64,000 nucleotides of DNA from Mycobacterium sp. IS-1264. Lineage in GTDB: Bacteria > Actinomycetota > Actinomycetes > Mycobacteriales > Mycobacteriaceae. Location: contig NZ_MBES01000068.1 in assembly GCF_001954195.1 (NCBI RefSeq), positions 62,001 through 126,000 of the forward strand, given 5' to 3'. Made by a program: the position numbers and the translations under genes. Below, one piece after another: positions 10,423-22,408 of the stretch. Within the stretch, counting starts at the first letter, position 1; the number at the start of each line of letters is the position of its first letter. The notes beneath the pieces were generated by a model. It made no database searches. It had not been told where the DNA came from and saw nothing but the letters and a program-made list of their open reading frames with translations.

Positions 10423-12051
10423 TCAAGCCAGTTCGATCAGATCCCGATACTCGTCCGACCAGTAGTCCTCGGTGCCGTCGGGCAACAACACGACGCGTTG
10501 CGGATCGAGCGCCTCGGCCGCCCCGGGGTCGTGCGTCACCAGCACCACCGCGCCGCGATAGCTGCGCAGCGCGTCGAGCACCTGCTCGCGCGACGCGGGG
10601 TCGAGATTGTTGGTGGGCTCGTCGAGCAACAGCACGTTCGCCGTGGACGCCACCAGCCCGGCCAGCGCGAGGCGGGTCTTCTCCCCGCCGGACAGGGTGC
10701 CGGCGGCTTGCTCGAGCTGCGCACCGCTGAACATGAAAGCCCCCAGCAGGCCGCGCAGGTCCTGTTCACCGGAATCCGGTGCGGCATGCCGGATGTTCTC
10801 CCACACCGTCGCGTCGTCGTCGAGGGTGTCGTGCTCCTGCGCGAAATATCCGATCCGCAAACCGTGTCCCGGCTCGAGCCCGCCGGTGTCGGGATCCTCG
10901 ACGCCTGCCAGCAACCGCAGCAGCGTGGTCTTGCCGGCGCCGTTGAGCCCCAGCACGACAACCCGCGAGCCGCGGTCGATCGCCAGATCGACACCGGTGA
11001 ACACTTCCAGCGACCCGTAGGACTTGCCCAACCCGGTGGCCACCAGCGGCGTGCGGCCACAGGCGGCCGGGGTGGGAAATTTGATGCGGGCCACCTTCTC
11101 GGCGACCCGCTCCTCGTCGAGTGCGGCCATCATCCGGTCGGCGCGGCGCAACATGTTTTGCGCCGCAACGGCTTTGGTGGCCTTGGCGCCCAGTTTGGCG
11201 GCCTGCGTGCGCAGCGCGGCGGCCTTGCGTTCGGCGTTGGCGCGTTCGCGGCGGCGACGCTGTTCGTCGGTGGCGCGGGCGTCGAGGTATTTCTGCCAGC
11301 CCATGTTGTAGACGTCGACCTCGCCGCGCACGGCATCCAGAAACCACACCCGGTTGACGACGTCGGCGATCAATTCGACGTTGTGGCTGATGACCACCAG
11401 CCCGCCGGTGTGTGCGCGCAGGAAATCCCGCAGCCAGCCAAGCGAATCCGCGTCGAGGTGGTTGGTCGGCTCGTCCAGCAGCAGGGTAGTGGACGAGCCC
11501 GCGCCGCTGTCCGACGCGGCGAACAGGATGCGCGCCAGTTCGACGCGCCGGCGCTGCCCGCCGGACAGCGTGCGCAGTTGCTGCGTCAGCACCCGTTCCG
11601 GCAGGCCGAGACTCGCGCAGATGCGCCCGGCTTCGCTTTCGGCCCCGTAGCCGCCCAGCGCCACGAACCGCTCCTCGAGCTGACCGTAGCGGCGGATCGC
11701 ACGGTCGCGCGCGTCGTCGTCGGCGACCTCGGCCATCAACGCTTGCTGCTTTTCCAGGTCGGTGAGCAATACGTCCAAACCGCGAGCCGACAGCACCCGG
11801 TCGCGGGCCAGCACGTCGAGATCGCCCTCTTTGGGATCCTGTGGCAGGTAACCGATTTCGCCGATCCGGCTGACCGATCCGGCGTACGGTTCGCTCTCGC
11901 CCGCCAGAATGCGCAGGGTGGTCGTCTTGCCCGCGCCGTTGCGTCCGACCAGCCCGATGCGGTCGCCGGGCTGCACCCGCAGGTCCGGGCCGTCGGGTGA
12001 GAGCAAGATGCGCGCGCCGGCGCGGACCTCGAGGTCCGTGGCCGTGATCAC
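10423..12051 (-). CDS. ABC-F family ATPase, Rv1473-type
   Basis: A 542-residue protein with two ATP-binding cassettes and no membrane segment: Walker A GRNGAGKT at 36-43 and GLNGAGKT near 367, each followed by LSGG signature motifs, with a charged helical linker between them. This is the ABC-F architecture; these ATPases bind the ribosomal E site and act in translation control or protection against ribosome-targeting antibiotics. In M. tuberculosis Rv1473 is reported as part of the WhiB7 regulon and as a putative macrolide-resistance factor. Start GTG has AGGAGAG in front. It begins 23 bases after echA12. Confidence 0.92.
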   Translation of the reverse strand: MITATDLEVRAGARILLSPDGPDLRVQPGDRIGLVGRNGAGKTTTLRILAGESEPYAGSVSRIGEIGYLPQDPKEGDLDVLARDRVLSARGLDVLLTDLEKQQALMAEVADDDARDRAIRRYGQLEERFVALGGYGAESEAGRICASLGLPERVLTQQLRTLSGGQRRRVELARILFAASDSGAGSSTTLLLDEPTNHLDADSLGWLRDFLRAHTGGLVVISHNVELIADVVNRVWFLDAVRGEVDVYNMGWQKYLDARATDEQRRRRERANAERKAAALRTQAAKLGAKATKAVAAQNMLRRADRMMAALDEERVAEKVARIKFPTPAACGRTPLVATGLGKSYGSLEVFTGVDLAIDRGSRVVVLGLNGAGKTTLLRLLAGVEDPDTGGLEPGHGLRIGYFAQEHDTLDDDATVWENIRHAAPDSGEQDLRGLLGAFMFSGAQLEQAAGTLSGGEKTRLALAGLVASTANVLLLDEPTNNLDPASREQVLDALRSYRGAVVLVTHDPGAAEALDPQRVVLLPDGTEDYWSDEYRDLIELA

Positions 12052-12074
12052 GATCGCTCTCCTGACATGAAAGA

Positions 12075-12884
12075 TTATTTGTCGTCGGTGAAGACCGGCG
12101 GGCGGCGTTCGGCGCGTGCGGCAACCGCTTCTTCGAAGTTGGCGGTGAGCAGACGGACGAAAAGCTGTCCCAAGCCCTCGGCTTGCATGTGCCCTTCCAG
12201 GCTACCGGCGTCCAGTCCACTCCAGAGTGTGCGCTTGGTCAACTCGGTTCCGGGCCGCGAGAACGCCGCGATCCGGGCCGCGATCGCATAGCAGGTGTCC
12301 AGCAGCTGGTCTTCCGGCACCTGGCACGACACCAGCCCGATGCGCTCGGCTTCCTCGGCCGAGACGTCGCGGCCGGTCAGCATGATCTCGAACGCGCGCG
12401 ACGATCCGATCGCCCTGGGCAAGAGGTAGCTCAGCCCGAGTTCGCTGGCGGTCAGCCCGTTGTTGATGCCGGCGGCGCGGAAGTAGGCGTTGGTCGACGC
12501 CACCCGGATGTCGGCGGCCAGCGCCAGGCACAGGCCACCGCCGATCGCCGGCCCGTTGACCGCCGCGATCACGGGTTGGTGTAACCGCCGCAGCGACAGA
12601 ATGACGTCGTCGAGCACTTCCATGGAGCGCAGCGCGTAGGTCGGGCGGGTCAAGCCGTCGACGTTCGGCACGGTGCCGGCGGATTTGTGATCGGCGCCCG
12701 AGGAAAACCCACGGCCCGCCCCGGTCAGCACGACCACGCGCACGGAATTGTCGTAGGTGACCTTGTCCAGGGCCTCTTTGAGCGGCACCATGACGTCGAA
12801 GGCCATGGAATTCATGCGCTCGGGGCGGTTGAGGGTGATCAAGGCCACGCCGGGGCGCGGCTGTTCAACGAGTACCAAACTCAC
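12075..12884 (-). CDS. echA12: Enoyl-CoA hydratase/isomerase family protein
   Basis: A 269-residue crotonase-fold protein. The oxyanion-hole segments are visible as [11 protein letters not shown] (near residue 60) and [18 protein letters not shown] (near 110-127). Family members hydrate 2-enoyl-CoA or isomerise acyl-CoAs; the substrate here is unknown. GTG start at 12884. It lies between the thioredoxin gene (37 bases upstream) and the ABC-F gene (23 bases downstream) on one strand, so the three may be one transcript. Confidence 0.88.
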   Translation of the reverse strand: MSLVLVEQPRPGVALITLNRPERMNSMAFDVMVPLKEALDKVTYDNSVRVVVLTGAGRGFSSGADHKSAGTVPNVDGLTRPTYALRSMEVLDDVILSLRRLHQPVIAAVNGPAIGGGLCLALAADIRVASTNAYFRAAGINNGLTASELGLSYLLPRAIGSSRAFEIMLTGRDVSAEEAERIGLVSCQVPEDQLLDTCYAIAARIAAFSRPGTELTKRTLWSGLDAGSLEGHMQAEGLGQLFVRLLTANFEEAVAARAERRPPVFTDDK

Positions 12885-12921
12885 CCGTGAACGGTAGCGC
12901 GCACCCGGAAAAACCGGGGTA

Positions 12922-13272
12922 TCAGCCTTGCTCGGCTTCGGCCGCGTCGACGTCGAAGGCCTTGATCTGCTGCACCAGGTCCTCCAGGGCCGCGGGCGGC
13001 AGGGCCCCCGCCTGGTTGAAGAGCAGCTTGCCCTTCTTAAACGCCATCAGCGTCGGGATGGAGCGGATCTGGGCGGCCGCGGCCAGCTGCTGCTCGGCTT
13101 CGGTGTCCACCTTGGCGTGCACGATGTCGGGGTGTTTCTCCGACGATGCCTGGAACGTCGGCCCGAACTGGCGACATGGTCCGCACCACGAAGCCCAGAA
13201 GTCGACGAGGACGATGTCGTTGCCCTCGATGGTCTCGTTGAACACCTCGGCGGTGAGATCGCGTGTTGTCAC
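12922..13272 (-). CDS. trxB1: Thioredoxin (TrxB1/Rv1471-like)
   Basis: A 116-residue single thioredoxin domain with the active site WASWCGPCR near residue 30 and the cis-proline segment SIPTLMAF near 70; cytosolic dithiol-disulfide reductant. GTG at 13272 gives the family's normal length; the frame opening at 13365 would add an unrelated 31-residue extension through the promoter interval. Despite the symbol it is a thioredoxin, not a thioredoxin reductase. H37Rv carries a second thioredoxin and ctpD here; only one thioredoxin is present in this window. Divergent from the acyl-CoA dehydrogenase gene. Confidence 0.9.
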   Translation of the reverse strand: MTTRDLTAEVFNETIEGNDIVLVDFWASWCGPCRQFGPTFQASSEKHPDIVHAKVDTEAEQQLAAAAQIRSIPTLMAFKKGKLLFNQAGALPPAALEDLVQQIKAFDVDAAEAEQG

Positions 13273-13411
13273 AAACCGCCTAACGCCCGGAGCGGCCCCT
13301 ATGTTCCCGCACCGTTCCCGCGCCGCAAGGTTACGGTTGCGTACGTTTTCCCACGTCGGACACACTTACGGCGGACCATCCGCCTGCTATCCGACCAGCG
13401 AGGGAATTGCC

Positions 13412-15241
13412 TTGGGCCACTACATCGCTAACGTGCGCGACCTGGAGTTCAACCTGTTCGAGGTCCTTGACGTCGGCGCCGTACTCGGCACCGGCAGCTA
13501 TGCCGACCTCGACGCCGACACGGTCCGCACGATATTGGCCGAGGCGGCTCGCCTCGCCGAGGGCCCGGTCGCCGAATCCTTCGCCTTTGCCGACCGCAAC
13601 CCGCCGGAATTCGATCCCAAGGGCCACACCATCAGCGTGGCGCCCGAGTTAGCCAAGACGGTGCAAGCCATCAAGGAGGCGGGCTGGTGGCGCCTGGGTC
13701 TGGCCGAGGAGATCGGTGGCATGCCCGCGCCCGCGCCCCTGGCGTGGGCCGTCAACGAGATGATCATCTGCGCCAATCCCTCCGCGAACTTCTACAACCT
13801 GGGTCCCGTGCTGGCTCAGGCGCTCTACATCGAGGGCGACGAGCAGCAGCGGCGCTGGGCGGCGGCCGGCGTCGAGCGCGGCTGGCAATCCACCATGGTG
13901 CTCACCGAACCCGACGCGGGCTCCGATGTCGGGGCCGGCCGCACCAAGGCCGTCGAACAACCGGACGGCACCTGGCACATCGAGGGCGTCAAACGGTTCA
14001 TCTCGGGCGGCGACGTCGGTAACACCGCCGAGAACATCTTCCACCTCGTGCTGGCCCGGCCCGAGGGTGCCGGCCCGGGCACCAAGGGGTTGAGCCTGTT
14101 CTACGTGCCCAACTACCTTTTCGATCCCGACACGTTCGAACTCGGTCCCCGCAACGGCGTTTTCGCCACCGGGCTGGAGCACAAGATGGGCATCAAGTCC
14201 TCTCCGACGTGCGAAATGACTTTCGGCGCAACCGATGTCCCCGCCGTCGGCTATCTGGTGGGCGGCGTGCACAACGGGATCGCGCAGATGTTCACCGTCA
14301 TCGAGCACGCCCGCATGACGATCGGCGTCAAGGCCGCCGGCACCTTGTCGACGGGCTACCTCAACGCGCTGGCCTTCGCGAAGGAACGGGTGCAGGGCGC
14401 GGATCTCACCCAGATGGCCGACAAGACCGCGCCGCGGGTCACGATCATGCACCATCCCGATGTGCGCCGCAGCCTGATGACCCAGAAGGCGTACGCCGAG
14501 GGGCTGCGGGCGCTGTACCTGTACGCGGCCGCGCATCAGGATGATGCTGTCGCGCAACGGGTTTCGGGCGCGGATCACGACATGGCGCACCGCGTGGACG
14601 ACCTGCTGCTGCCGATCGTCAAGGGGGTGAGCTCCGAACGGGCTTACGAGCTCCTGACGGAGTCGCTGCAAACGCTGGGCGGCTCGGGCTTCCTGGTCGA
14701 CTATCCGCTGGAGCAATACATCCGCGATTCCAAAATCGATTCGCTCTACGAGGGCACCACCGCCATCCAGGCGCTGGATCTGTTCTTCCGCAAGATAGTC
14801 CGTGACCGCGGCGAGGCCCTGCAGTTCGTGACGGCTCAGATCAGCCGAACCATCGATACCTGCGACGAGGCGCTGAAACCACTGGCCGAGTTGCTCCAAA
14901 CCGCGCTGGACGATGCCACGGCGATGACGGGGGCCCTCACCGGATATTTGATGTCCGCCGCGGAGAACCCCACCGACATCTACAAGGTCGGGCTGGGATC
15001 GGTGCGATACCTGCTCGCCATCGGCGACCTGCTCATCGGCTGGCGCCTGCTGGCTCAGGCCGGTATCGCCCACACCGCGCTGGCCAACGGGCCGGCGAAG
15101 GAGGACGAGGCGTTCTATCAGGGCAAGGTCGCGACCGCGGCGTTCTTCGCCAGGAACATGCTTCCGCGGCTGACGTCGCTGCGCCACGTCATCGAGACGA
15201 TCGACGACGAGATCATGCGCCTGCCAGAGGACGCGTTCTAG
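13412..15241 (+). CDS. fadE15: Acyl-CoA dehydrogenase, FadE15-type
   Basis: A 609-residue flavoprotein of the long acyl-CoA dehydrogenase class. The FAD/substrate segment [13 protein letters not shown] (near 163-175), the middle beta domain and the C-terminal helical domain are all visible. Glu447 in YEGTTAIQ is at the position of the catalytic base in the family. It would form 2-enoyl-CoA in beta-oxidation, passing electrons to ETF. TTG at 13412 is chosen: AGGGA precedes it and [13 protein letters not shown] is the conserved family start. An in-frame opening from 12887 crosses the thioredoxin gene and is rejected. Confidence 0.92.
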   Translation: MGHYIANVRDLEFNLFEVLDVGAVLGTGSYADLDADTVRTILAEAARLAEGPVAESFAFADRNPPEFDPKGHTISVAPELAKTVQAIKEAGWWRLGLAEEIGGMPAPAPLAWAVNEMIICANPSANFYNLGPVLAQALYIEGDEQQRRWAAAGVERGWQSTMVLTEPDAGSDVGAGRTKAVEQPDGTWHIEGVKRFISGGDVGNTAENIFHLVLARPEGAGPGTKGLSLFYVPNYLFDPDTFELGPRNGVFATGLEHKMGIKSSPTCEMTFGATDVPAVGYLVGGVHNGIAQMFTVIEHARMTIGVKAAGTLSTGYLNALAFAKERVQGADLTQMADKTAPRVTIMHHPDVRRSLMTQKAYAEGLRALYLYAAAHQDDAVAQRVSGADHDMAHRVDDLLLPIVKGVSSERAYELLTESLQTLGGSGFLVDYPLEQYIRDSKIDSLYEGTTAIQALDLFFRKIVRDRGEALQFVTAQISRTIDTCDEALKPLAELLQTALDDATAMTGALTGYLMSAAENPTDIYKVGLGSVRYLLAIGDLLIGWRLLAQAGIAHTALANGPAKEDEAFYQGKVATAAFFARNMLPRLTSLRHVIETIDDEIMRLPEDAF

Positions 15242-15319
15242 CGGCGCAACACGCACGGGTCGGGCACAGCTTGAACGGGTACACCTTTTCGTGGTCCAAC
15301 CACGAGGGGAGAAACCTTG

Positions 15320-16084
15320 ATGCCTGTCCCGCTTACCCGGTTCGCCATCCTCGCCGCCACGGGCGCGGCCGCGCTGTCCGTCGCGGCGTGCGGCTCGTCG
15401 AACAACTCGACTCCGGCGTCGACGTCCACCTCGACGTCGACGGTGACGTCGACGAGCACCTCGCCGGCACCCGCCCAGGGCGAGGCCTCGGTCAACGGCC
15501 TGATCGCCTCGGTGGCCGGTAACTCGATCCAGGTCACCAGGGACGACAACACCAAGGCCGCCGTCAACTTCACCTCGACGACCAAGGTCACCGAGGTCGC
15601 CCCGGCCACACTGAGCGACGTCACCTCGGGCAGCTGCATCAGCGTGCGGCCCGCCCAGGAGATCCAGGGCAACCAGCCGGTGACCGCGGCGTCCGTCCGA
15701 GTGAGCCCGTCGGTCAACGGCACCTGCCCGCCCGGCAAGGAGTCGTCGCAGGGTTCCACCACCACCACGCCGCCGCCCGGTGCGCCGGCCCCCGCCAAGC
15801 CCAAGCCGCTGCGCGGCTCGGTCGCCTCGGTGACGGGTAACAGCATCACCGTTGCGGGCGCCGACGCCAGCGGGAACACCACCCAGACGACCGTCACCGT
15901 CGACGACAACACCAAATACTCCAAGCTGACCACCGCCACACCCGACGCGATTGCCCAGGGCAAATGCGTCAGCGCGCGCGGCACCCTGGACAGCGGCGGT
16001 ACGCTGCAGGCGACCTCGATCAAGCTGCGAGGCGCCAACGACGGCAAATGCCCGAGCAAGGGCACACCCCCGCACGGCGGGTGA
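15320..16084 (+). CDS. DUF5666-containing lipoprotein
   Basis: A 254-residue predicted lipoprotein. The signal ends LSVAAC with lipid-attachment Cys24, then a Ser/Thr-rich linker (STSTSTVTS) and two similar domains (about 55-115 and 165-235), each with a VxGNSIxV start and a closing Cys, resembling DUF5666. A Pro/Ala/Thr-rich hinge separates them. ATG at 15320 is preceded by GAGGGGAGA; a TTG one codon earlier is less likely. Paralogous to the next gene. Function unknown; the beta-rich repeat and surface location suggest a binding or structural envelope role. Confidence 0.82.
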   Translation: MPVPLTRFAILAATGAAALSVAACGSSNNSTPASTSTSTSTVTSTSTSPAPAQGEASVNGLIASVAGNSIQVTRDDNTKAAVNFTSTTKVTEVAPATLSDVTSGSCISVRPAQEIQGNQPVTAASVRVSPSVNGTCPPGKESSQGSTTTTPPPGAPAPAKPKPLRGSVASVTGNSITVAGADASGNTTQTTVTVDDNTKYSKLTTATPDAIAQGKCVSARGTLDSGGTLQATSIKLRGANDGKCPSKGTPPHGG

Positions 16085-16175
16085 TTGCCCTCACATCGGT
16101 CGCGGGCATAGCTGAAAGCGGGCTCCGGCGGGTATCCGAGTGCCCAGGCTAAACGGGCGATCGGAGAAAACGTCG

Positions 16176-16928
16176 ATGCCTACCATCTCGAGCAAACGCC
16201 GGCTGGCGCAATTCGGAGTCGTCGCGGTCCTCGTCGCCATCGTGGTGGGCGTCGCCATGTGCGGCCCCTCGAACACGTCGAACACGAGCAGTCCCGGAAA
16301 GCCGACCGTCACCGCGCTCCCGCCGAGCTCGGCTCCGAGCGCCGCACCCGCCCCGGCACCGGCACCGGCACCGCCCCCGGCGGCCAAGGACTACGTCGAA
16401 GGCCTGGTCGAGTCGGTGTCGGGCGGCACGATCGGCCTGAGGACCCGCACCGGGTCGGCGACGGTGGACTTCACCCCGTCGACCCGGGTCGTCGACGTCA
16501 CCCCGGCCAAGCTGACCGACGTGACCCCCGGTAGTTGTGTCAACGTGCGCGCCACCCCGCAAAGCGCGCCCGCGCCGGGCGCGATCACCGCGCAGTCGGT
16601 GATCATCACCGCCGCCGTCGACGGCAAGTGCCCACCGCCCGCGGGGTTCTACGGCACGGTCAGTTCGGTCTCGGGTAACACCATCGCCGTCAGCGGCTTG
16701 GGTCCCCAACCGACGCCCACCAATGTGACGGTGACCGACTCGACGTCATACAAGAGGCAGACGCCTTCCGACACCCAAGCGATAACGAACGGAAAGTGCT
16801 TGGGCGCGCAGGGAACCCAGGACGGCGGCGTGCTGCATGCCATCATGATCAGCCTCGAGGCCTGCCCGCCGATGGGGCGCCCGCACCATCACCTACCGCA
16901 CCTACCGCATCTCCCCTTGCACTTCTAA
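16176..16928 (+). CDS. Second DUF5666 protein with histidine-rich tail
   Basis: A 250-residue paralogue of the preceding gene: hydrophobic N-terminal segment (about 11-28) ending VAMC (Cys29), a Pro/Ala linker, then two DUF5666-like domains (about 85-155 and 165-230). The lipobox has Met at -1, which is not canonical, so lipidation is doubtful and it may stay anchored by the helix. The last 20 residues are rich in His, Pro and Leu (HHHLPHLPHLPLHF), absent from the paralogue and suggestive of metal binding. ATG at 16176 follows GGAG; an earlier start at 16140 would put a basic stretch before the signal. Confidence 0.78.
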   Translation: MPTISSKRRLAQFGVVAVLVAIVVGVAMCGPSNTSNTSSPGKPTVTALPPSSAPSAAPAPAPAPAPPPAAKDYVEGLVESVSGGTIGLRTRTGSATVDFTPSTRVVDVTPAKLTDVTPGSCVNVRATPQSAPAPGAITAQSVIITAAVDGKCPPPAGFYGTVSSVSGNTIAVSGLGPQPTPTNVTVTDSTSYKRQTPSDTQAITNGKCLGAQGTQDGGVLHAIMISLEACPPMGRPHHHLPHLPHLPLHF

Positions 16929-16952
16929 AGGGATCTAAAGGGAGGAACGAAC

Positions 16953-17300
16953 TCAGACGGTGAAGCCGAGAGCGCGCAGCTGTTCGCGGCCGTCGTCGGT
17001 GATCTTGTCCGGGCCCCACGGCGGGTTCCACACCCAGTTGATCCGCAGGTCGTCGACCAGGCCGGCGCCGACCAGCGCGCTGCGTGACTGATCCTCGATG
17101 ACGTCGGTCAGCGGACAGGCCGCCGACGTCAACGTCATGTCGATCAGCGCGACGGTTCCTTGGTCGCCCTCCTCGACGTTCAGGCCGTACACCAGCCCCA
17201 GATCGACGACGTTGATCCCCAGTTCGGGATCGACGACATCGCGCATCGCCTCCTCGACGTCGGCGAGCAGTTCGTCATCCTGCGCGGTGGTTTCGCTCAT
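16953..17300 (-). CDS. sufT: SufT-like DUF59/MIP18 iron-sulfur maturation protein
   Basis: A 115-residue single-domain protein of the MIP18/DUF59 family, with DPELGINVVDLGLVYG near residue 24, the conserved Cys in TSAACPLTD near 58, and the WNPPW motif near 90. Such proteins help load Fe-S clusters onto target enzymes. It is the last gene of the suf operon and overlaps sufU by 26 bases, an unusually long overlap that implies tight coupling. Rv1466 is the M. tuberculosis counterpart. Confidence 0.9.
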   Translation of the reverse strand: MSETTAQDDELLADVEEAMRDVVDPELGINVVDLGLVYGLNVEEGDQGTVALIDMTLTSAACPLTDVIEDQSRSALVGAGLVDDLRINWVWNPPWGPDKITDDGREQLRALGFTV

Positions 17301-17757
17301 CCCTACCCTCCTTGGGGTCTGTAACAGCTTGCGCCAGTGCGTCTTTGAAAGCCATCCAGCCCAACAGCGCGCATTTCACCCGCGCCGGGTATTTGGCCAC
17401 TCCGGCGAACGCGACGCCGTCACCCAGGACGTCCTCGTCACCCTCGACGGTTCCCCGCGAGGAGACCATTTCGGTGAACGCGGTGACGGTCTTGAGTGCC
17501 TCGCCGACGCTCTGGCCGATCACCTGCTGGGTGAGCACCGAGGTGGCCGCCTGGCTGATCGAACAACCCTGCCCGTCGTAGGAGACGTCCGCGACGGTCT
17601 CACCGTCGTCGGACAGCGTCACCCGCAGGGTGACCTCGTCGCCGCAGACCGGGTTGACGTGAAAGACCTGCGCGCCGAACGGCTCCCGCAGTCCGCGGTG
17701 TTGCGGGTGCTTGTAGTGATCGAGGATCACGTCCTGATAGATCTGCTCGAGACGCAC
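17275..17757 (-). CDS. sufU: SufU zinc-dependent sulfurtransferase / scaffold
   Basis: A 160-residue IscU/SufU-fold protein. Metal ligands Cys38 and Asp40 (VCGD), Cys65 (GCS) and Cys129 (KCAL) are present. The insertion between the second and third Cys, typical of SufU rather than IscU, is visible. SufU accepts persulfide sulfur from SufS and passes it to SufBCD. GTG start lies 2 bases after the sufS stop; the 3' end overlaps sufT. Confidence 0.93.
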   Translation of the reverse strand: MRLEQIYQDVILDHYKHPQHRGLREPFGAQVFHVNPVCGDEVTLRVTLSDDGETVADVSYDGQGCSISQAATSVLTQQVIGQSVGEALKTVTAFTEMVSSRGTVEGDEDVLGDGVAFAGVAKYPARVKCALLGWMAFKDALAQAVTDPKEGRDERNHRAG

Positions 17758-17759
17758 GG

Positions 17760-19805
<2,046 letters not shown>

Positions 19806-19809
<4 letters not shown>

Positions 19810-20963
19810 GAAGCTGTTGCCTTCGATTCGGTAAGGGCCAGTTCGTGTTCGATGGCCGCGGTCAGGCGTTCCCGTACGTCGGGAACGGCGATCTTGGAGA
19901 TGATCTCGGCGAAGAAGCCGCGGATCACCAGCCGGCGGGCTTGGTCCTCCGGGATGCCCCGGGAGCGTAGGTAGAAGAGCTGCTCGTCGTCGAAACGCCC
20001 CGTGGCGCTGGCGTGTCCGGCGCCGACGATCTCCCCGGTCTCGATCTCCAGGTTGGGCACCGAGTCCGCGCGCGCCGCGTCGGTGAGCACCAGATTGCGG
20101 TTGACTTCGAAGGTGTCGGTGCCGGTGGCTTCGGCGCGGATCAACACGTCGCCCACCCAGACGGTGTGGGCGTCGGGCAGCGCCGAGTCCGGATCCCCTT
20201 GCAGCGCACCCTTGTACAGCACATTCGACTTGCAGTCGGGATAGGCGTGGTCGACCAGCAGCCGCGACTCGAGGTGCTGACCGTCGTCGGCGAAGTACAA
20301 CCCGAGCAGCTCCGCGTCCCCGCCGGGCCCCGTGTAGCGCACGTTGGCCGACATCCGCACCACCTCGCCGCCCAGCGTGACGGTGACGTGGCGCAGTACC
20401 GCGTCCTTGCCCAGCCGCGCGTGGTGCGCGCTCACGTGCACCATGTCGTCGGCCCAGTCGGCGATCCACACGACCGTGAGCCGAGCGGCGTCGTCGACGA
20501 CGAACTCGACGTTGTCGGCATAGGTCCCAGCGCCGCGGTGGTCGATCACCACGACCGCCTCGCCGAGCTCCTCGACCCTGATCTGCAGATGCCCGTAGGC
20601 CACGGCACCTTCGCCGGGGCCGGTGACGGTGATGTTCACCGGGTCGGCGATCTGCGTGTCCCGCCCGACGGTGACCAGCGTCGCCGAGTTGAACGACGAA
20701 AAAGCCTGGGCCGCAACGCGGTCGGCGGGAACGCCGCCCTGGCCGAGTCGCTCGTCGCCCCGGCGCACCGTCTCGACGTGCACGCCCGGGTGTTCGCCGA
20801 TACTGATCTGCGCCTTGCCGGAGGCGCGCGCCGAGCCGTCGTGCAGGCCGCGCAGGCGTCGCAGCGGGGTGAACCGCCAGAGTTCGTCGCGGCCGTGCGG
20901 AACCTCGAACGCGTCAACGTCAAAGGAGGCGAACAGCTCTCCTTTATTCAGAGCGGCGGTCAT
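19806..20963 (-). CDS. sufD: SufD scaffold protein
   Basis: A 385-residue SufBD-family protein with a right-handed beta-helix core and the C-terminal [20 protein letters not shown] motif shared with SufB. It lacks most cluster-binding cysteines, as expected for SufD. It forms the SufB-SufC2-SufD complex where nascent Fe-S clusters are assembled. ATG start with AAAGGAGAGC nearby; overlaps sufB and sufC by 4 bases at each end. Confidence 0.94.
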
Positions 20964-22408
20964 CCGACCGCGCCCTCCATCTGCAGCTCGATCAGCCGGT
21001 TGAGCTCCAGCGCGTACTCCATCGGAAGCTCCTTGGCGATCGGCTCCACGAAGCCGCGCACCACCATGGCCATCGCCTCGTCCTCGGTCAGCCCGCGGCT
21101 CATCAGGTAGAACAGCTGGTTCTCGCTGACCTTCGACACGGTGGCCTCGTGACCCATCGTGACGTCGTCCTCGCGGATGTCGACGTACGGGTAGGTGTCG
21201 CTGCGGCTGATCGTATCGACCAGCAGCGCATCACATTTCACGCTCGAGCGTGATCCGTGCGCACCCTTGTTCACCTGCACCAGGCCGCGGTACGAGGTGC
21301 GGCCCCCGCCGCGCGCCACCGACTTGGACACGATGTTGCTCGACGTGTTCGGCGCCAGGTGCAGCATCTTGGCGCCGGTGTCCTGGTGCTGGTCCTCGCC
21401 GGCGAACGCCACCGACAGCACCTCGCCCTTCGCGTGCTCGCCGGTCATCCAGACCGCCGGGTACTTCATGGTCACCTTCGAGCCGATGTTGCCGTCGATC
21501 CACTCCATGGTGGCGCCGGCCTCGGCGCGGGCCCGCTTGGTGACCAGGTTGTAGACGTTGCCGGACCAGTTCTGGATCGTCGTGTAGCGAACGCGCGCAT
21601 GCGGTTTCACGACGATCTCGACCACGGCCGAGTGCAGCGAATCCGACTTGTAGATCGGCGCGGTGCAGCCCTCGACGTAGTGCACGTACGAACCCTCGTC
21701 GGCGATGATCAGCGTCCGCTCGAACTGGCCCATGTTCTCGGTGTTGATCCGGAAGTAGGCCTGCAGCGGGATGTCGACGTGCACGCCCGGCGGCACGTAG
21801 ATGAACGATCCACCGCTCCACACCGCGGTGTTCAGCGCGGAGAACTTGTTGTCCCCCGCCGGGATCACGGTGCCGAAGTACTCCTGGAAGATCTCGGGGT
21901 GTTCCCGCAGACCTGTGTCGGTGTCGAGGAAGATAACGCCTTGAGTCTCAAGGTCTTCCCGGATCTGGTGGTAGACCACCTCGGACTCGTACTGGGCCGC
22001 GACGCCGGCGACCAGGCGCTGCTTCTCGGCCTCGGGGATGCCCAGCCGGTCGTAGGTGTTGCGGATGTCCTCGGGCAGGTCGTCCCACGTGGCGGCCTGC
22101 TTCTCGGTGGAGCGCACGAAGTACTTGATGTTGTCGAAGTCGATGCCGCCCAGGTTCGAACCCCAGTTCGGCATCGGCTTGCGCTCGAAGATGCGCAGCG
22201 CCTTCAGCCGCGATTGCAGCATCCACTCCGGCTCGTTCTTCTTCGCCGAGATGTCGCGAACGACCGCCTCGGAGAGCCCGCGCTGGGCGCTGGCACCCGC
22301 GGTGTCGGAGTCCACCCACCCGTAGCCGTACCGGCTCAGCGACGCGATGGCCTCCGCCTGGGTCAGCGGCTGGGTGGGGGCCTTGCTGGCCTCCGGGGTG
22401 AGTGTCAT
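20960..22408 (-). CDS. sufB: SufB scaffold protein, intein-free
   Basis: A 482-residue SufB with uninterrupted family sequence, including VEGCTAPIY (the sulfur-accepting Cys region) and the C-terminal [20 protein letters not shown]. SufB is the core subunit on which [4Fe-4S] clusters are built. In M. tuberculosis the gene is interrupted by an intein (846 residues in total, as I recall); here the reading frame is continuous and of normal length. ATG at 22408 overlaps the sufR stop by 4 bases. Confidence 0.95.
   Translation of the reverse strand: MTLTPEASKAPTQPLTQAEAIASLSRYGYGWVDSDTAGASAQRGLSEAVVRDISAKKNEPEWMLQSRLKALRIFERKPMPNWGSNLGGIDFDNIKYFVRSTEKQAATWDDLPEDIRNTYDRLGIPEAEKQRLVAGVAAQYESEVVYHQIREDLETQGVIFLDTDTGLREHPEIFQEYFGTVIPAGDNKFSALNTAVWSGGSFIYVPPGVHVDIPLQAYFRINTENMGQFERTLIIADEGSYVHYVEGCTAPIYKSDSLHSAVVEIVVKPHARVRYTTIQNWSGNVYNLVTKRARAEAGATMEWIDGNIGSKVTMKYPAVWMTGEHAKGEVLSVAFAGEDQHQDTGAKMLHLAPNTSSNIVSKSVARGGGRTSYRGLVQVNKGAHGSRSSVKCDALLVDTISRSDTYPYVDIREDDVTMGHEATVSKVSENQLFYLMSRGLTEDEAMAMVVRGFVEPIAKELPMEYALELNRLIELQMEGAVG

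Noticed and set aside
12887..13411. Upstream extension of the fadE15 frame
   Set aside because: It runs antisense through the thioredoxin gene; the conserved start is TTG 13412 with a ribosome site.
15420..15470. Short tandem-like repeat tcgacgtcgac
   Set aside because: It encodes the Ser/Thr linker of the lipoprotein; coding low complexity, not a regulatory repeat.
13649..16075. An 808-residue open frame on the minus strand
   Set aside because: It is antisense to fadE15 and the first DUF5666 gene; repetitive Arg/Gly/Ala composition and no ribosome site.
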